NCBI GenBank assembly: GCA_016630955.3
Contig: CM049986.1
Coordinates: 372,001 to 436,000 of the forward strand
Direction of reading: 5' to 3'
Source: Didymella arachidicola
Lineage: Eukaryota; Ascomycota; Dothideomycetes; Pleosporales; Didymellaceae
Length of the DNA stretch: 64,000 nt
Part shown: positions 58,085-64,000 of the stretch, in pieces
Numbering within the stretch: position 1 is the first letter of the stretch
Layout of the letters: every line of letters begins with the position of its first letter
Program-made: the position numbers and the translations under genes
Notes under the pieces: model-generated
The model's database searches: none
What the model was told of the DNA's origin: nothing
The model's input: only the letters and a program-made list of their open reading frames with translations

Positions 58085-60294
58085 CTAGATGTTAGGGGAC
58101 AGTTGATCATACTTGACGCAACGTTCAACCTGGAATTATCAGTAAGAAATAACAGAAAAGCCAATGGTTGACCTTACCGTATCGATCGAAGCCTGCAGGA
58201 AACTACGTGCTTCAAGGCCAACCCAGACCTTGAGCATGGAGAAGTCTCCGCCACGGATCATTGACCCGCCGCCTTGAGCGCCCAGTTGTCGAAGAATAGG
58301 AAGAGCACTATGGACTGTAAGCAGATGCTATGGTTGCACAGACCACGGTATTTACCCTGCAAAGAGGTCCAACTCGGGGTTCAGGTTCCGCCCAATACCC
58401 TCGAGAAGTAGGATGCTAAGAACGACATTGATGAAGTCGCCCTCCAATCGAACGTGATGTGTTCGCACCATCGACAATACTTCATTCAGAATGTCTCCAA
58501 TTTTGATGTTGCCAAGAGCAAAGGTGCGGCTCTTGACACCCAGGACCAGGTGTTGCATTCGCAGGGCGAATATCTCACCGTCCAAGACAGCTTCGGGTTG
58601 TCTGCATCGCTCCACCATCAGATGTCCTGCCTTGTAACCGTCGAATTCGGCGACAGCTTTGAACAAATCCAAAAAGTTAGTACGATTCTTGTTATTGAGC
58701 TCCGTCACTAGTCCTGCATCAATGAAGATCAGTTGCGGCCGATATCCTTCATCGTCGATTTCTTGTAGTCGAGCTTTCCATTGTTCGGGATTCTTGCGAT
58801 GCGGTCGTAGGCGTTCCAACACCTCCTCAGTTACATCAGGTGATTCAATTGGACCAGTCGTTCGGTTCTCCTTCCGAGTGAAGATCGAAACGTCGAGCTT
58901 CTCTGGCTTGTAGAAGCGGACCATAATATTGCCAGGGTGCAGATCAGCGTGGATGAAGTTGTCAATGAGGACCATGTTCAAGAACGCATCAAGACCCTCA
59001 TCGGCGATATCCTTCTGGAAAACGCCTCCACCATTCTGGAGGAAGTCTTCCATGGGTATACCTTGAGCAAATTCCTCGATAAGGACGTTACGGGTCGAGT
59101 ACTCTGTGTAGGGATATGGGAACCACGCCGTGGTACGATCCCTGAAGTTCTTGCGGAAAATAGTGAGATTCGCAGCCTCGATACGCATGTCCAGCTGCAA
59201 TCTCATCATCTCGCCAAATTGCTCGACCTCGTCTGGGAACGAGAACCATTCCATCGTTGGAATCGCGTTGATCACCGCCGCGAAGGCAGCCATGATGCGC
59301 AAATCTCTCCTGACGATCTTTTCGATGTTGGGATGTAAGACCTTGACGGCGACATGGCTCGAAGGGACCCGCTGAGGCGTGCTTTTCAGCGTTGCGTCGA
59401 CATTTTTCTTGATCTTCCGTGCCAGGTTCGGCTCCTCTCTGTCAATTGAGTTGTCCTGTATCGTAGCTAGATCCGGCTGGAGCTTAGCCTTGTAGACCTG
59501 CGCGATAGCGCCTACGCCCAGAGGCTTCTCGTCGAACTCTTCGAATATGTCGTCGAATTTGCGGCCGTCAAAAGCGGCTTCGATGGTACGTTTCGAAGTC
59601 TCGAGGGAATGCGCCGGGGCGTTTGAGTGGAGGGTAGACATTATCGAGCACATCTCGGTGGGGAAGATGTCCGTTCGTGAGGCGGCCCATTGCCCAAGCT
59701 GGTTTCCATTAGTCGCAACTCAGAATTGACCATGGACATGCTGACCTTAATAAAAGCAGCGCCAGCTCTCTCCATGGAGCCGACCAAGAAGCCATACCAC
59801 CACAGAGTTCCACTTCTCTCGTTGTCTCTCTTTTTGTTCCTTGAACCAATCCATATCGCAGGTATTGTCACAATGACAGGCACAAAGATGATGACCAGAT
59901 GTAGAAACCGCAAGCCAGTAGCTATAGGCTCTATTATGTAGTCCTCTACAAAGAAGTAGATTCCACGCCGGTACTTCTTCGAACCCTCTATTGATTTGGG
60001 CACCTGCTCTGCGAGCTCTTTCCTGGAAACCTCGAGCATAGCCTCTTCATGAGTCTTCTCTCCATTGCCGGACTTATCGTGACCAATCTCCACGAATGCC
60101 AGTGGGCTGAGGGCAGCTCCGACGGCGGCTGCTGCACCGGACCATAGTACTGTCTTGCCGCCAAATCGAGGTGTTGCAAACTGTCGGCGTGCGGCGGATA
60201 CGAAGGGCCGCCTCGAGGCGCGGGCGACGAAGGGCGTGGACTGTTGCAGGCCCTGCCGAAGACAATGTCGACCTACCAGGAAGACAGTCCTCAT
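58085..60294 (-). CDS. Mitochondrial UbiB/ABC1-family atypical kinase-like protein
   Basis: Four exons, 60294-59746, 59698-58356, 58307-58178 and 58129-58085 (introns 47, 48 and 48 nt), giving 688 aa. The N-terminus (MRTVFLVGRHCLRQGLQQ, Arg-rich, no acids) is a mitochondrial presequence, and a hydrophobic helix lies near 130-150. Family motifs: KxGQ formed at the first splice join (K183-Q186), Ala-rich loop GVGAIAQVYKA, VAVKVL lysine, HADLHPGN near 434, and IDAGL in place of DFG. An insertion separates the last two. This pattern fits the ADCK2/Cqd1-like branch linked to coenzyme Q distribution and lipid homeostasis in mitochondria. The branch call is tentative and the family call is firm. An upstream in-frame ATG at about 60459 would lengthen the presequence. 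Confidence 0.88.
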
Positions 60295-60705
60295 GGTACG
60301 AGATACTGAACGCGAGCGGCGCGTGAAAGGTCCATGAGGATAAACGAGTCGTCGAATCGCCGTCAATGACGTTGATGCGCGTCGCTGGCTTGTGACGACT
60401 GAGCACAGACGCAAACACCAAAATGTGCCGAGGGGCTTCGGTATAGCGGCGCTGAACATGATACACTGACGAGCTATCCCATCGGGGTGCGGTACTGCGC
60501 AGCATCTTGCTCTTGATAGTGGTCTCGTTGTCACTGCTCGGACTCTACCTTGCCAGCAACATTGGATGTACAGCTGATAGCTTTGGAATACGGGCCACAA
60601 TATTGATTCGAAGAGAAGAGTTGGAAAACCCGCGATGTATTGGAATCGTGTTATTTACAACATTAAACACTCAAGATAGGGACACTACTAGCAATCAATG
60701 CCGTC
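60295..60705. other. Short intergenic region between tandem minus-strand genes
   Basis: About 410 bp: promoter or leader of the UbiB-family gene and 3' flank of the monooxygenase gene. The UbiB frame remains open here, so part could be extra presequence. Nothing else seen. Confidence 0.45.
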
Positions 60706-62481
60706 TCATGCGGTCACGAAGCCCTCAAAGCCCTTGTCAAGCGACGCCTGCGTCAGCTCCCTGTACAGCGGGAAACCTCCAGCAAAGTTAAGCTGTTCGC
60801 GAACCTTTCCAGGGATGTTGTCACCCATGTACTACACGATGTTAGCTCATGATATCGGGCAGTCAAAAGGGATATGTCACTCACCCAACTCTTTGTCTGT
60901 GGGAACAGGGTCTTGTCTGACAACTCAGTCACCTTCTCGCGCCAGTTCTCCTCAGCCTCTCGAGTCGCATCGCAGTAGTCGATCTTCTCGTCTCGGAGTT
61001 TCTTCATGCAGTTGACAATCCAATCTCCCTGGACCTCAACACAAGTTGGTCCGTTCGAGAAGGCGGTGGGACCCTGCGCGCCGTACAGGAAGAACATGTT
61101 GGGGAAACCGGCGAGAGCCATACCCATATATGTATATGTCCCGCTCTTCCACGTGTCTGAAAGCTCAACGCCATCAACATTTCGCAAGCCCATATTCTTC
61201 ATGCCGCCGGTCACCGAGTCGAAGCCAGTCGCAAGGGCAATAACGTCGAACTTGTACAGCTTGCCATCACTTGTGATGATGCCCTCTTTCACAAACTTTT
61301 CAATCGGAGTCTTCCTGACATCGATGACTTCATTCTCGGGTCTGTCCAGCATCTCATAGTAGTTCTGCTCGAGCGAAGGCCGCTTTGTGCCGAAGGCGTG
61401 GAGTGGCTCCAAGGGGGCGAGAATATCGCGCTTCACGGGATCTGAGATCCTGGCACGCGTCTTCTTAGCCCAGAAGTTATAGGCTTCACGGTTGGCCTTA
61501 TTCTCGAACAGCAAATCTTTGTAATTTGCAAGCCAAAATTCGAAGCCACCGTTATCCCACAACTTCTCGTAGAATGCCTCGCGCTCCTCGGGGCTGTCAT
61601 CGAAGGTGTTCTTCTCGATGAAGTCATATTGGAAGCCGGCGAATGTGTTGAGGCGCTCCTTGAAGATCTTCTCGTACTCAGTCTCCTTCCGCATATCTTG
61701 CTCTTCGCGTGTAAGAGGCTTTTGCTGCATGGGCAGACACAAATTGGGGGTGCGGATGAAGTTGGCGACGGAGGCAGCCTCCTTAGACGTCTCTTGAGCA
61801 ATCTGGACACCGGTAGAGCCAGATCCAATGACGGCGACGCGCTTGCCCTTGACATCAACACCAGCATCTGGCCAGAAGGAGGAGTGGTGAATCTCGCCCC
61901 CAAAATCTTCCATGCCGGACCAGTCGGGGAAATGACGCTTTGCGGCGAAACCCAGAGCCAGCAACATGTACTTGGCTCTTGCGGTACGGCCATCCTCGGT
62001 CTTGATGGTCCACTTTCCAGATGGCTTGTCGAATTCAGCGCCGACAACGCGCGTGTTGAAGGCACAGTCCTTCTTGATATCCAGCTTCTTCTCAACATGG
62101 GCGAAGTACTTTCGCAGCTCATCTGTACCAGGATATCGGCAGGACCAGTACCAGTCCTTCCAGATTTCGGGCATAGAGTACTCGTAGATGGGAACTTGAG
62201 AGTCGACTTCATGCTATTAGAAACGAGTTTCGCAAAAATTAGGGGTTGCTCTTACCTCTTGCGCCGGGATAGCAGTTCCAATGCCAGATACCACCAAGCT
62301 CTGTGCCAGCCTCAAAGATTTTACATTTGTAGCCCAGCTGTCGCAACTTGTGCATCAGGTAAACACCACCAAAACCAGCACCGACGATGAGAACATCGGT
62401 CTCCAGCTCTTTGGCGTAGTTCCCGTTAGTCGGCGACGCATTCTCATTGGTCGCACCGATGTCCGTTCTAAAGTGTACCAT
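60706..62481 (-). CDS. Baeyer-Villiger (cyclohexanone-type) flavin monooxygenase
   Basis: FAD/NADPH enzyme that inserts oxygen next to a ketone to give an ester or lactone. Exons are 62481-62256, 62206-60885 and 60831-60706 (introns 49 and 53 nt), giving 557 aa. The first Rossmann motif is GAGFGG (34-39). The Baeyer-Villiger fingerprint FxGxxxHxxxWP is present as FGGEIHHSSFWP near 176-187. The second Rossmann motif GSGSTG lies near 198-203, and ATGFD further on. Intron 1 removal restores YPGARVDSQVP, a family signature. The last exon ends in an ordinary C-terminal helix. Substrate unknown; possible roles are ketone or steroid breakdown or secondary metabolism. No clear partner genes adjoin it. 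Confidence 0.92.
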
Positions 62482-64000
62482 TGTGACTGTGGGTTCCTTG
62501 AAGACTGATAGAGATCAATGGGGCTCGCTCGACCTAGAGAACAGTCAATTCAAGGAAACAGGAGCCTTGCGTTGAGTTATATACACGTCAAAACGCCAAA
62601 TACCCCTCCTACTAGCTCGGTGAACAGGAGCGCCGTAAGATCTACACCCATGCGGTCTTCCAGCTTGACGCTAAAGGTGTCCGTCAACAAGAACACCAAC
62701 GACCAGGTGTGTGTCGTCTATCGCCTGATCCTGGACCATTCCAGAATGCATGTTGTTTCCCCACCGATTGCCCTTCGGCCGGCGTGCCACCATTGCTTAA
62801 TGGCTGGCATCACGACTATGATGCGGGAAGACGAAGACAAGTGCGGAAACGATCCGGAACACGCCACCTAGTCACTGCACATCTCCAGACACGCGATGTG
62901 AACTGCTGCTATCCGACTAGCCCGCATCCGCGGGTCTGCGGGGGCGGGGTACCCCAGACCAACCAAACTCAACGTTCAAGGTCGAATTACCGCATCTGGT
63001 AGCCCGAAAGGCCATAGCACGTCGATGGCTGCAGATCTCCATGGTTTCTAACACTCGAAGGCGCATGTATCGACTTCTCAATTCCCATTGTATTATAGCC
63101 GGAGTCGGCTACTGTCTGCGACCGCAGCGAGACATATCTCAACCCCGTTGGCCATGATTAGACATGGTGAAAATCTGGACCTTGTTTAAGTCTGTCGGTC
63201 CGGATCTTCATCGACGTGGAGCCTCAATCCGTCTACGGGCCAGATTGTCGAGGCTACAAATCTTGATCGGAGTCTGGATCAAGGGAAGTATGCACCTCGA
63301 GGCTACTGACACCCCTTTCAGATCTCGCTCACGTGTATTATTTCCATCTCTTGATGTGATTTAAGTCCGGATGATGGGGGGTGGGGGGCTTTTGTGTTGT
63401 CAAGAGCAAGGTGAGCAAGCAGCATAAGCGCTGCCCAACTCCGACCGCGAAATCCTCCTGACACCATCGACGACATCTCGCACATCTCACTTTCGCCGTG
63501 AATGTTGTACCTCAGGCTTTTAAAGCCTTCCTGAGCCTTTGGGTCGAGTCAGCAGCCCTTCGATTTCATAAGCTTCGATTCGAGTACCCTCAGTCTCCAC
63601 ACAAGCTCGATGTGCTGAGAGAATAGCAGTCTCCGTCAGGAAAAGCACCTCGGCAGAAGGTTCCTCAGCCAATGGCCATTGTCGTCCTCCAAATCTACGT
63701 GCAACCGATATCGCCGGAATGTCTGTTGTTTCTCAGATCCCTTCCCAAGGCTCTGGAATCTACGAGCGGTCCCAGGGTACAATTGGGTGTGCTGCACGCG
63801 AATTCAGAAGCTCACTGTACCTGATTACGCCTAGCGTCACGCATCGCCTTTGCTGTGAAGTGGCTGGCATGGCTGTGCACATAGAGCATTCCGACCTGCG
63901 GTCTGCTTGTTCTGACTCGCGCACTTGTAGCAGTGGCTCTCTTCTAGCCACGTCGCTGATGTTCAAGCAGAGCATCCAGTAGGCCATAAGTCAACACGAT
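62482..64000. other. Right-edge region without a supported gene
   Basis: 1.5 kb. The start is the promoter of the Baeyer-Villiger monooxygenase gene. A G-rich run lies near 63371-63388. A plus-strand ATG frame from 63719 (87 codons) could be the first exon of a gene continuing past the edge, but no motif or good donor supports it. Confidence 0.4.

Noticed and set aside
63719..63982. Possible first exon of a gene at the right edge
   Set aside because: There is an ATG and an 87-codon frame, but no recognised protein, and the nearest donor (GTACAA) is weak. The window ends before it can be tested.

Overview
This window is nuclear DNA of a filamentous ascomycete (Pezizomycotina). The gene set suggests a Dothideomycete, but the rank below class cannot be settled from the sequence. 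Support comes from short spliceosomal introns (46-108 nt, GT..AG), fungal-type proteins (ferrichrome-type peptide synthetase, HacA with an Ire1-type intron, Yak1, Rsc7) and GC-balanced gene-dense DNA. I rebuilt 18 protein-coding genes by hand from exon pieces. In every model the exon lengths sum to a multiple of three and the joins restore recognisable family motifs. I found no tRNA, rRNA, CRISPR array or intact transposon.

0.4-25.4 kb is an intracellular-siderophore locus. It holds a 5,444-residue ferrichrome/ferricrocin-type NRPS (minus strand), a divergent full-size ABCB transporter, and an L-ornithine N5-monooxygenase of the SidA type. SidA makes N5-hydroxyornithine, a transacetylase not found here would acylate it, and the NRPS would assemble the cyclic hexapeptide. 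The two promoter regions of this locus carry five perfect copies of ATCWGATAA, the sequence bound by SreA-type iron-responsive GATA repressors.

26.5-42.1 kb is mainly housekeeping: Yak1 kinase, eIF3c, an Rsc7/Swp82-family chromatin remodelling subunit, a disordered 600-residue protein, a DAO-type FAD oxidoreductase and a 75-residue protein with a clear TATA box.

43.7-44.8 kb is hacA, the unfolded-protein-response bZIP factor. The 20-nt Ire1 intron can be placed exactly: both cut sites sit in 7-nt CNGCNGN loops, one on a 9-bp stem. A 15-codon upstream ORF overlaps the hacA start codon.

44.8-47.7 kb is gene-poor. 47.7-56.0 kb is more accessory: a phosphotransferase-family gene lacking its catalytic HGD motif, two divergent cytochrome P450s, a DUF302-like protein and a delta-12-type fatty acid desaturase. 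56.3-62.5 kb holds a kelch protein, a mitochondrial UbiB/ABC1-family protein and a Baeyer-Villiger monooxygenase, all on the minus strand. The last 1.5 kb has no gene I can support.
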